Of a stretch of DNA of 22,016 nucleotides, positions 1 through 7,083 are shown piece after piece (the first letter of the stretch is position 1; each line of letters opens with the position of its first letter). The DNA is taken from the NCBI GenBank assembly GCA_020024615.1, contig JAHHTP010000025.1, positions 1 to 22,016 on the forward strand, in the 5' to 3' direction. The DNA comes from Oscillospiraceae bacterium (GTDB lineage Bacteria > Bacillota > Clostridia > Oscillospirales > Ruminococcaceae). Under the pieces are notes generated by a model. The model was given only the letters and a program-made list of their open reading frames with translations. It was not told where the DNA came from and did not search any database. A program made the position numbers and the translations under genes.

Positions 1-156
1 AAAATATACAGATTATTCTAAAAAAGCAGATTGTATTTTATACATAATTCAAAGATATCGGGAAAACAAGGAGCTATATCCAATCAACCTGACTGCTTTC
101 TTTACAGAATTTCCACAAACAGCACGATTCAAAAAACGGAAATGAGGCGAAATCAT
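1..156 (+). other. Leader region before the EF-G-like gene
   Basis: AT-rich upstream region. A TATACA sequence at 39-44 could be a -10 box, but no matching -35 box is visible at 16-18 bp spacing, so I do not call a promoter. The reading frame of the downstream gene stays open from position 31, but the stretch translated from there (residues before MKTFASEN) has no counterpart in EF-G proteins. I take it as untranslated leader. Confidence 0.4.
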
Positions 157-2205
157 ATGAAAACATTTGCATCAGAAAACATCAGAAACATTGCGTTAGT
201 CGGTCAGTCTGGCAGCGGTAAAACCACTTTGGCAGAAGCGTTAATGTATTCGACAGGCGAGTTGGATCGTTTTGGAAAAATCGCAGAAGGTAACACCGTC
301 TGTGACTATGACGCCGAAGAAATTAAGCGTAAAATTTCTATCAATATGGCAGTCGCTCCGTTTATTCATCAGGATACCAAAATCAATTTGCTTGATGCAC
401 CGGGTCTTTTCGATTTTGAAGCCGGCTCAATAGAAGCTATCAATGCTTGCGACACTGCGTTGATTGTTGTATCCGGCAAATCCGGTGTTACTGTCGGCAC
501 CAAAAAAGCTTATAAGGCTGCTGCAAAGCAGGGAAAATCTAAAGCTTTCTTTGTATCCAAATTAGACAGCGAAAATGCAGATTTTTATAAAGTACTCGAG
601 GGCTTGAAAACCGTATTTGGACCGTCTGTTTGCCCGATAGTGGTACCATTCTCTGAAGATAAAAAAGTTGTATGCTATATCAACCTGATCGAAATGAAAG
701 CATATGCATACAAAAATGGCAAAGCAACCGAAGTTGAGATGCCGGACACCAAACATCGTCTGGATGGTCTGATTGCAGCAATCTCTGAAGCTGTTGCTGA
801 AACTGATGAAGCATTATTTGAGAAATACTTCTCCGAAGAACCACTCACCCGTGAAGAAATGATGGGTGGTATCCGCAAAGGCATCAAAGATGGTTCGATT
901 ACACCAGTTTACTGCGGTTCCCCGTTCAATCAGGAAGGTCTGGATATGCTCAAAGACGGTATGGTTGACCTGTTCCCATCCGCAGCAGAAACCGAAACTA
1001 TGGTATCTGACGCAGCAAATGGTGTACTGTACTTATCTGCTATGGAAATGGGTCCGACTGTCGCATATGTATTCAAAACTTTAGCTGACCCATTTGTTGG
1101 TAAACTGTCCTTTGTAAAAGTAATTTCTGGCAAACTTAATGCCAATACCACAGCTTTCAACGCAAGAACTGGCGCAGAAGAAAAACTTGGTAAACTGCTT
1201 TGCATGAAAGGCAAAAAACAGGATGAAGTTAAAGAGCTGGTAGCAGGCGATATCGGTGCCATCTCCAAACTGGCAGCAAGCACTGGTGACACCCTGTACA
1301 TTGGCATGCCATATACCGTAGAAACTGCTGCTTATCCACAACCGTGCTATTCCATGGCAGTTGTCCTGGACGAAAAAGGTGACGACAGTAAACTGGCACA
1401 GTCGATTACTCGTCTATTGGAAGAAGATCCAACCTTAACCTTTACGCAGAATGTAGAAACACATCAGCAGATCCTGTCCGGTTTAGGCGAGCAGCATCTG
1501 GATATTGCTCTTGCAAAACTGAAAAATAAATTCGGCATCACCGCTACTCTAACTGCTCCGAAGATTGCATACCGTGAAACCATCCGCAAACCGGTCAAAG
1601 TTCAGGGCAAACATAAAAAACAGTCTGGCGGTCATGGTCAATACGGCGATGTATGGATCGAATTCTCTCCGTGTGATTCGATTGACATGGTATTTGAACA
1701 GAGCGTTGTTGGTGGTTCGGTTCCGAAAAACTTCTATCCGGCAGTAGAAAAAGGCTTACGCGAGTGCGTATCCAAAGGTGTATTGGCAGGTTACCCGGTT
1801 GTAGGATTAAAAGCTAACCTGTATGATGGTTCTTATCATCCAGTAGACTCCTCTGAAGCCGCATTCAAGATGGCTGCCGCTCTGGCATATAAGAATGGTT
1901 TACCACAGGCATCTCCTGCACTGCTTGAACCGATTGGCAAACTGGAAGTTACCGTTCCAGATGACAAGACCGGTGATATGATGGGCGAATTAAACAAACG
2001 CCGCGGCAGAGTTCTGGGTATGAATCCAGATGAAGATCAGACCACTGTAATTGAAGCAGAAGTTCCGATGAGCGAGATGGTTGATTTTGCTACCGTTGTT
2101 CGCCAGATGACCCAGGGTGCAGGCAGCTTCACCTTAACCTTTGAGCGTTATGAAACATTACCGTCCAACTTACAGGACGCTGTTATTGCCGCTGCTGCCG
2201 ACTAA
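157..2205 (+). CDS. EF-G-like translational GTPase (EF-G2/FusA2 type)
   Basis: A 682-residue protein of EF-G length and domain order. The G domain has a P-loop GQSGSGKTT (residues 16-24), a G3 motif DAPGLFDF (80-87) and a G4 motif SKLD (134-137). Domain IV carries the SGGHGQYGDV signature typical of EF-G, and domain V ends with the usual MSEMVDFATVVRQMTQG-like segment. Classical EF-G reads GHxDAGKTT, DTPGHVDF and NKMD, so this is a paralogue: the histidine that activates water for GTP hydrolysis is Leu84 here. Such EF-G2-like proteins are widespread in Clostridia and their role is unsettled (ribosome translocation, rescue or recycling). I chose ATG 157 because a GAGG lies nine bases upstream and the protein then starts at the family position; an in-frame ATG at 142 lacks this. 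It stands alone and ends in a strong terminator. Confidence 0.9.
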   Translation: MKTFASENIRNIALVGQSGSGKTTLAEALMYSTGELDRFGKIAEGNTVCDYDAEEIKRKISINMAVAPFIHQDTKINLLDAPGLFDFEAGSIEAINACDTALIVVSGKSGVTVGTKKAYKAAAKQGKSKAFFVSKLDSENADFYKVLEGLKTVFGPSVCPIVVPFSEDKKVVCYINLIEMKAYAYKNGKATEVEMPDTKHRLDGLIAAISEAVAETDEALFEKYFSEEPLTREEMMGGIRKGIKDGSITPVYCGSPFNQEGLDMLKDGMVDLFPSAAETETMVSDAANGVLYLSAMEMGPTVAYVFKTLADPFVGKLSFVKVISGKLNANTTAFNARTGAEEKLGKLLCMKGKKQDEVKELVAGDIGAISKLAASTGDTLYIGMPYTVETAAYPQPCYSMAVVLDEKGDDSKLAQSITRLLEEDPTLTFTQNVETHQQILSGLGEQHLDIALAKLKNKFGITATLTAPKIAYRETIRKPVKVQGKHKKQSGGHGQYGDVWIEFSPCDSIDMVFEQSVVGGSVPKNFYPAVEKGLRECVSKGVLAGYPVVGLKANLYDGSYHPVDSSEAAFKMAAALAYKNGLPQASPALLEPIGKLEVTVPDDKTGDMMGELNKRRGRVLGMNPDEDQTTVIEAEVPMSEMVDFATVVRQMTQGAGSFTLTFERYETLPSNLQDAVIAAAAD

Positions 2206-2263
2206 GCGCAAAAGGTTTATGACCTTGCTAGCTTGGTATGCAGCCAAATAGACACAAAATTTT

Positions 2264-2295
2264 ACTCCTGTATCCGTCTGGGTACAGGAGTTTTC
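2264..2295 (+). terminator. Rho-independent terminator of the EF-G-like gene
   Basis: A 12-bp stem (arms 2264-2275 and 2280-2291, including one G-U pair; outer 9 bp perfect, ACTCCTGTA/TACAGGAGT) closes a four-base GTCT loop and is followed by TTTTC and further T-rich sequence. It lies between convergent genes. On the minus strand the hairpin is followed by AAAATTTT, so it could also help end the DUF11 transcript, but less efficiently. Confidence 0.88.
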
Positions 2296-2351
2296 TTGTC
2301 TTTTCTGCTTACGGCGCATAAGATATGCACAGCAAAACAAATATATCGAAC

Positions 2352-3290
2352 TTATAAGACGCCTACCACTCGAACTTCTGCTTCACCCGGTGTCACGGTC
2401 ACTTCACCGGTAACCGGATCCTGTGTATAGGATGCTGGCGGTACCCATAAGAAGCAATTCGGATTTCCTACCGTACCTGCCGGATAATCTGCTGGAGCCA
2501 GAATATTATTGTTCAGATTTGCCGCATTTGGTAGGGTCAGCAGTCCACCCGAATAGGTATACATGCTCGCAGAAACTGGATGATTTTCCCAGTAAACGGC
2601 GGTGATGGTCGGTGCTGGGGTAAACTGATCGGTTAGCTGCAAACAGTAAGCCTGCTCATTACCGTAGTTCAAGAAGGTAAAGGTATAGGTTACTGTATCT
2701 CCGCAAACCACCGGATCCGGACACATTTTTTTCTCAATTACAATATCTGGTTTCACACAGACAGGAATCGTGCAGGTTGCTGTCTGAATATCCTCAGAAC
2801 AAGCATCTGTCCAGCTGATCGTGTTGGTGATGCTGCTTCCAGCCGCCAAACCTGCAAACTCATTGACCTTTACTGTATAAACCAGGATCGCAGCAGTCCC
2901 TGCCGGCAGCGATTCTAACTGGAATGAGATTCCATTTGCAGTCTGCGTTACCGATAATTCTCCCATATACACGCTGCCATAGTAATATTTGGTCGGACCG
3001 ACATAATCAAGTGGCGTTAGTGTCATTGGGCCAGAAGTGGACAAAAATGTATAGGAGCCCAGATTATCAGTTAATGTCACGGTAGGAATCATACTGCTGC
3101 TTTGATTGGTGACCGTCAAAATATAGGTTAAGAGATCACCAACATTGTAACATTCCTGTAAAGTGGATTTGGTAACGGCAAGCGTGGTCTGTAAGGTCAG
3201 ACGCGCCTGATTCGATGCAGCAGTACCGGTCTTGCCCTGCTCTCTGCCATAGTGATAGGTTACATTTGCCTGATTATAAATGGTTGGCAT
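2352..3290 (-). CDS. DUF11-repeat protein without signal peptide (possible spore-surface protein)
   Basis: A 312-residue protein made of two beta-rich DUF11-type repeats. The first spans about residues 36-175 (LAVTKSTLQECYNVGDLLTY onward), the second about 178-300, starting PDIVIEKKMCPDPVVCGDTV, which is the standard repeat opening. The N-terminal PTIYNQANVTYHY segment is shared with other clostridial DUF11 proteins. There is no signal peptide, membrane helix or sortase motif, so Sec export is not supported. Lying just after the spore gene gpr, it may be assembled on the spore from the mother cell; that is inference. ATG 3290 has AGGAGG six bases upstream, and this site lies inside an inverted repeat. 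Function is otherwise unknown. Confidence 0.8.
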   Translation of the reverse strand: MPTIYNQANVTYHYGREQGKTGTAASNQARLTLQTTLAVTKSTLQECYNVGDLLTYILTVTNQSSSMIPTVTLTDNLGSYTFLSTSGPMTLTPLDYVGPTKYYYGSVYMGELSVTQTANGISFQLESLPAGTAAILVYTVKVNEFAGLAAGSSITNTISWTDACSEDIQTATCTIPVCVKPDIVIEKKMCPDPVVCGDTVTYTFTFLNYGNEQAYCLQLTDQFTPAPTITAVYWENHPVSASMYTYSGGLLTLPNAANLNNNILAPADYPAGTVGNPNCFLWVPPASYTQDPVTGEVTVTPGEAEVRVVGVL

Positions 3291-3294
3291 AAAA

Positions 3295-3358
3295 AACCTC
3301 CTGTCAATCTGTTTCGTCAGCGGCTGATTACAACTGATACAGTGTATGACAGGAGGTT
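3295..3358 (-). promoter_or_regulatory. 12-bp inverted repeat: terminator-like hairpin that contains the ribosome binding site of the DUF11 gene
   Basis: Perfect 12-bp arms at 3295-3306 and 3347-3358. Read on the minus strand the arms are AACCTCCTGTCA and TGACAGGAGGTT, 40 bases apart, and the second arm runs straight into TTTT and then ATG of the DUF11 gene. The AGGAGG of that gene therefore lies in the 3' arm and is complementary to the 5' arm. The apical 40 bases can fold further (TCAG-CCG-CTGA). In a transcript reading through from gpr the structure would act as a terminator, or hide the ribosome binding site, or both. Confidence 0.7.
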
Positions 3359-3369
3359 CTATTTTGTTC
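3341..3369 (-). promoter_or_regulatory. Possible sigma-E-like promoter for the DUF11 gene
   Basis: On the minus strand CATACACT (3341-3348) matches the -10 consensus of the mother-cell factor sigma-E as known from Bacillus. The sequence 14 bases upstream, GAACAAA (3363-3369), is a poor -35 match. Transcription would begin near 3334, downstream of the 5' arm of the inverted repeat, giving an mRNA with a free ribosome binding site. Short motifs like this occur by chance, so this is only a suggestion. Confidence 0.25.
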
Positions 3370-3371
3370 CA

Positions 3372-4190
3372 TCAACCCGTAAACGCAAGAAGTTCTGACA
3401 GCGATAGGGACGGATGCAATGCAGTATTGATGATCTGACCAATAAATTTTGCGGAATGTTCGATACACAAATCCACCTCTCTGGGTGTAACAAATCGTTT
3501 CGGACTATCCTCAAGTGCAATGACTGTCGGTACGCCGACTGCAATAACTGGAATGCCCAGTGTTCGTTCATCCAATGCATGGCGGTGGTTCATTACACCT
3601 GACCCTGGTACAATTCCGGTATCCGACAGTTGCAATGAGGTGCACAGCCGCTCTTTTTGCGCAGCAGCCAGCGCATCGACAACAATTAACAAATCGGGCA
3701 AAATCTGTCTGCAAAGTGCCTGAACAAGATCTGCTATTTCAATACCAGTCTGTCCCAGCACACCAGGTGCAATCGCAGCGGTAGAGCATAGTTCGTTCAT
3801 TCCTGGGATATCTGTCCCAATATGTCGCGTTACCAGCACCTGCTTGACCGCTTGAGGTCCGAGTGCATCTGGCGTAATATCCCGGTTTCCAAGCCCCACA
3901 ATCAATGCGCATTTGACGCCTTTTGGCATCAATTCCCGCAGCAAAGCGGAAATAACCGATATGCTGTGTTCAAAGTTCTCCATCGGTGCAGCAAAATTCA
4001 GTTCCTCAACCGTAAAATATCTGCCGCAGGGTTTTCCGATGCGTTTTGCGGCATCTTCAGTTAGAATCCGAACATCGGTTACGGGATATGGTAGATTTCG
4101 ATGGGTGATGGTTACACCTTCATGTGTAGCGTTTGCAGCAAATTCTGCTGCCAGATCGGTTCTAATCAGGAAAAACGCCTCCTTTTCCAA
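3372..4190 (-). CDS. gpr: GPR germination endopeptidase (spore protease)
   Basis: Peptidase family A25 enzyme that degrades the small acid-soluble proteins protecting spore DNA, at germination, in the spore core. The N-terminal IRTDLAAE matches the conserved RTDLAxE region near the propeptide of known GPRs. The core has GLGNRDITPDALGP and IVVDALAA, which carry the two aspartates reported as catalytic in Bacillus megaterium GPR, then GTGIVPGSGVMNHR-like and GVPTVI motifs. About 265-272 residues, shorter than Bacillus GPR (about 370). The start is doubtful: TTG 4190 is the longest conventional start but has no upstream Shine-Dalgarno, while an AAGGAGG at 4178-4184 stands eight bases before an in-frame CTG (4169-4167). 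It follows the TetM-like gene by about 40-60 bases, in place of the rpsT/spoIIP neighbourhood known in Bacillus. Confidence 0.92.
   Translation of the reverse strand: MEKEAFFLIRTDLAAEFAANATHEGVTITHRNLPYPVTDVRILTEDAAKRIGKPCGRYFTVEELNFAAPMENFEHSISVISALLRELMPKGVKCALIVGLGNRDITPDALGPQAVKQVLVTRHIGTDIPGMNELCSTAAIAPGVLGQTGIEIADLVQALCRQILPDLLIVVDALAAAQKERLCTSLQLSDTGIVPGSGVMNHRHALDERTLGIPVIAVGVPTVIALEDSPKRFVTPREVDLCIEHSAKFIGQIINTALHPSLSLSELLAFTG
4178..4184 (-). promoter_or_regulatory. Strong ribosome binding site inside the 5' end of the annotated gpr frame
   Basis: AAGGAGG on the minus strand, eight bases before CTG at 4169-4167 and eleven before ATT at 4166-4164. Using it would give a protein beginning M-I-R-T-D-L-A, right at the conserved GPR motif. 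No ATG or GTG lies in frame nearby, and the TTG at 4190 has no matching site of its own. Confidence 0.6.
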
Positions 4191-4232
4191 GCCTTCATAA
4201 GAGGAGTTTTCCCAAAAAACATTTATTTATAC

Positions 4233-6197
4233 TTAAATTTCATTGGGATTGATTGCACCACGGAAATATAAGATCCATTTATCCCGGTCAAGCGGACAGC
4301 AACCGCGGTATGGCACTTCCCTGCCCAATGACAGATCACACGCCTCATATCCATCAAATTCCGCTTCATACAGTCCTTTACCACCGGAAATGCTGCCGAG
4401 TGTAATTGGGTAATCCATTGAGGTAGCAGCCGGAATCCTTGCACGCAGACAGAAACTTCCTTCTTTCATCTCAGGGGTGTCAAAGCTGCCACGCATATCT
4501 AAAATATCACCGATAACTCGACCCAGAATATTATCCGGTGCGGTAATTTTGACCTTTAACATTGGTTCTAGCAGTGTTGTTCCGGTTCGGCGCAGTCCAT
4601 CCATAAACGCAAGCGGCGTTGCCAAGAAAAAATCCAATGGATGGGTATGAAGGTGGTGATTCTCTGCATACACCAGCTTGACCTTTAAATCGGTAACCTC
4701 CCAACCATGCAACCCCTGCTTTAAGTACCGTGGCAGACATGATTTGATGTGCTCCTGATAGCGATATTCGCAGTCTTTTGGTGATGCCTCATTCTCATAT
4801 ACAAATCCGCTTCCACGCGGTAATGGCGTAATTTCAAATTTGATAACCGCCCAACAAGGTTTTGGCATAGTATAAGCCTCAAATCCAATTCCGGCTTTAC
4901 TTGGTGTTTCCTTGTAGATAACACTGGCTTCAGAAATCTGCGGTGTCAGATGGTATCGTTCCTTTAACAGCATTGTTAGAATTTCTTTCTGCATCATGCC
5001 CGTAATCTGCACCTGTAACTCCCGTTCCTCCTTCAGCCATACCATTTTCAAAAGTGGATCCTCGTCCGCAAGCTCGGATACTGCCGCTACCAGTTCGGTC
5101 ATCTGACTATCATCTTCGGGAATCAGCCGAATGGAAAACAACGGTGCAGTCAATTTATAATCCTGATAGAATGGCACTTCACCGATGATATCCCCGGTTT
5201 TTGCCCCAGAAAGCCCATATACCGCGCCAATATCACCACAATGCAGCTCCCCAATGTCAGTAGATTTTCCAGAGAAAATGCGCCGGATTTGAGTCACCTT
5301 ATATACCTCATCTGAACCCGAAATCTGAACTGTATCACGATTTTTCAAACTACCGGCATATAAGCGAATGTGGCACGCTTTACCCATAGTCGGATGATGC
5401 TCCACCTTATAAATGACACCTGCGACCGGGCGTTTGTCTTCGGTATCCAGTGCATGGAATGGTAGGTAGGTACAAATATCCGATAACAGCTGTTTGACCC
5501 CCTCGCCTTTTGCCGCACAAACACAGCCAAACGGATATGCCTCTCCCTTTGCAACCAGTGCAGCAAATCGGGATGTCAGCAATTCAAACGAAATATCTTC
5601 TTCGGATAGAAATTTATCTGCAATCTCCTCGTCCAACTCGGCAGTTACGGTAGTCATTTCCTCTATGCCATTATGATCAATCTCACCGACCTTACACAAA
5701 ATATCGCCCTGATTTGCAACTGAGCAGACTGGTACAGGCGTAATTTCAAATTCTTTCTGAATCTCTGACAGTAATGCCTCTATATTGCACCCCGGATGGT
5801 CAATTTTGTTAACAACCAAACAAGTCGGAATCTTTAAGGTTCTAAGCGCTTTCCACAGTCTGCGAGTATGCTGCGTAATGCCGTCCGGTGCTGCGATCAG
5901 CAAAACCGCCGCATCTAAAATCGAAAGTGCGCGCTCCACCTCACCCGAGAAATCAACATGACCTGGGGTGTCGATGATATTGATGCGTCTGTTTTCATAT
6001 TCCACTGAAACACAGGCACTGCGTACCGAGATACCGCGCTGTCGTTCGATCTCAAGACTATCGGTGACAGCGGTTCCCGAATCGACGCTGCCAGCCTTAC
6101 GAATGGCACCGGTTTGCAAAAGCAGTTGTTCAGTTAGAGTGGTTTTTCCGGCATCAACATGCGCCAGAATGCCGATATTTATGATATTTTGATTCAT
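4233..6197 (-). CDS. TetM/EF-G-like translation-factor GTPase (ribosomal-protection-like; probably not tetracycline resistance)
   Basis: A 654-residue protein closest in layout to TetM/TetO/TetB(P) ribosomal protection proteins: opening INIGILAHVDAGKTTLTE (P-loop 12-20), ERQRGISV switch region, G3 DTPGHVDF (76-83) with the catalytic His80 intact, G4 NKID (130-133), then domains II-V and a short C-terminal extension. These proteins bind the ribosome at the EF-G site. In TetM the domain IV tip loop YSPVSTPADF, with Pro509, displaces tetracycline. Here the equivalent is AENHHLHTHPLDF (511-523), with no SPV motif. Resistance is therefore doubtful and a chromosomal role as a translation factor is more likely. 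The start overlaps the stop of the DUF6062-like gene (ATGA, 6194-6197), so the two are translationally coupled. gpr follows. Confidence 0.85.
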   Translation of the reverse strand: MNQNIINIGILAHVDAGKTTLTEQLLLQTGAIRKAGSVDSGTAVTDSLEIERQRGISVRSACVSVEYENRRINIIDTPGHVDFSGEVERALSILDAAVLLIAAPDGITQHTRRLWKALRTLKIPTCLVVNKIDHPGCNIEALLSEIQKEFEITPVPVCSVANQGDILCKVGEIDHNGIEEMTTVTAELDEEIADKFLSEEDISFELLTSRFAALVAKGEAYPFGCVCAAKGEGVKQLLSDICTYLPFHALDTEDKRPVAGVIYKVEHHPTMGKACHIRLYAGSLKNRDTVQISGSDEVYKVTQIRRIFSGKSTDIGELHCGDIGAVYGLSGAKTGDIIGEVPFYQDYKLTAPLFSIRLIPEDDSQMTELVAAVSELADEDPLLKMVWLKEERELQVQITGMMQKEILTMLLKERYHLTPQISEASVIYKETPSKAGIGFEAYTMPKPCWAVIKFEITPLPRGSGFVYENEASPKDCEYRYQEHIKSCLPRYLKQGLHGWEVTDLKVKLVYAENHHLHTHPLDFFLATPLAFMDGLRRTGTTLLEPMLKVKITAPDNILGRVIGDILDMRGSFDTPEMKEGSFCLRARIPAATSMDYPITLGSISGGKGLYEAEFDGYEACDLSLGREVPYRGCCPLDRDKWILYFRGAINPNEI

Positions 6198-6862
6198 TTT
6201 CCTAAAAACTCCACAGTGCGTTCCACCGCATTTTTCACCTGCTCGCTGATCGGTTTTCCTGCATTGCGATAATCGAATGCCAACTGCATATCTTTGAGGT
6301 CATTTTGCAGGTCTTTCATATTTTTACGGGTGATTTCTGCGGTTAACTGAATTAGTTCAGCGGCTTTTTTCTTGCCCAACACTGGATATGCCCGATTTCC
6401 GATTGCTTCAAAATGCTTCATGCAATATGCAGGCTGCTCCCGGTACAATTTTGCAAATTCCGGGTCAGAATCAAAACGAGTGATAACATTATCAAGCATT
6501 TTCTTCATAACTTCATCTACCTGTGCGCAGACATAACAGCTTTGTGCTGGGGATGGTTTATATTTACTGCCCTTTTTATCGAAATTCTCTGGTCGAACAA
6601 ATTCATCCAGCAGTTCCTGAATTCTGGTATCAAGCATCAGAGCCATAGCAAGCTTGCGTTTTCTTGGCAGCATCATTTCCAAATGGTTTCTACAAAAACC
6701 CAGACGGTTAGTTTCTGCGCGAACATCCGGTTCCATCATAGCCGCACCAATGATATATTCCACTGTGCGTTCTACCAGCATATCTTCTAAACGGCAGAGC
6801 GGACATCCGTCTTTGGGGTTAAACACTTCGGTCAACGGAATGGTATAAATGGATTCTTTCAT
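6194..6862 (-). CDS. DUF6062-like protein with duplicated CxxC/CxxH motifs
   Basis: A 222-residue, mostly helical, cytoplasmic protein. It has two similar modules: CPLC (20-23) with FCRNH (Cys57, His60), and CYVC (109-112) with YCMKH (Cys147, His150). The spacing between the halves of each module is nearly equal (33 and 34 residues), which points to an internal duplication with two probable zinc sites. The opening KESIYTIPLTEVF and CPLC motif match my recollection of family DUF6062 in Clostridia; no function is known to me. ATG 6862 has GGAGG seven bases upstream. It heads the operon with the TetM-like GTPase and gpr, behind a strong sigma-A promoter. Confidence 0.8.
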   Translation of the reverse strand: MKESIYTIPLTEVFNPKDGCPLCRLEDMLVERTVEYIIGAAMMEPDVRAETNRLGFCRNHLEMMLPRKRKLAMALMLDTRIQELLDEFVRPENFDKKGSKYKPSPAQSCYVCAQVDEVMKKMLDNVITRFDSDPEFAKLYREQPAYCMKHFEAIGNRAYPVLGKKKAAELIQLTAEITRKNMKDLQNDLKDMQLAFDYRNAGKPISEQVKNAVERTVEFLGK

Positions 6863-6918
6863 AGTATTTCCTCCAATTTTATTACAATATGGAAACCTGC
6901 ATATAAAACTCTATTTTA

Positions 6919-6947
6919 ATCTTATCATTTTTCTCCCCTCCTGTCAA
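6919..6947 (-). promoter_or_regulatory. Sigma-A promoter of the DUF6062/TetM-like/gpr operon
   Basis: On the minus strand TTGACA (6942-6947), a 17-base spacer and TAAGAT (6919-6924), with a TG one base before the -10 box (extended -10). It lies about 57 bases upstream of the first ATG. This is a consensus -35 and a good -10. Confidence 0.8.
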
Positions 6948-7028
6948 CTGTGGAAAGCCCCATCAGCACGGTAGTCTTTCATATATCATCACCATGATTC
7001 CTGCACCATAAAAAGCAATTTTTTAATA

Positions 7029-7057
7029 ATGACAACGATTCTATCTTGTGCTATAAT
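7029..7057 (+). promoter_or_regulatory. Sigma-A promoter of the SGNH hydrolase gene
   Basis: ATGACA (7029-7034), 17-base spacer, TATAAT (7052-7057) preceded by TGC, giving an extended -10. It lies 26 bases before ATG 7084. The promoter is divergent from that of the DUF6062-like operon; the about 80 bases between them show nothing else I can name. Confidence 0.8.
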
Positions 7058-7083
7058 GGATAGCAAAAAGGGGGAATTTTATC

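Noticed and set aside
930..1307. Antisense open frame of 125 codons inside the EF-G-like gene, and similar ones at 6413-6790 and 12427-12804
   Set aside because: They lie fully opposite strongly conserved genes, have low-complexity composition and no ribosome binding site or family resemblance. They are shadows of the coding strand.
3295..3358. Terminal inverted repeats of a miniature mobile element
   Set aside because: The arms flank just 40 bases, there is no target-site duplication, and one arm is precisely the ribosome binding site of the next gene. A regulatory hairpin explains it better.
4233..6197. Tetracycline resistance gene of the tetM/tetO/tetW type
   Set aside because: The overall family fits, but the domain IV tip lacks the SPV element with Pro509, the gene sits in an operon with a spore gene and a DUF6062-like gene, and there is no sign of a mobile element around it. 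I keep it as a TetM-like translation GTPase.
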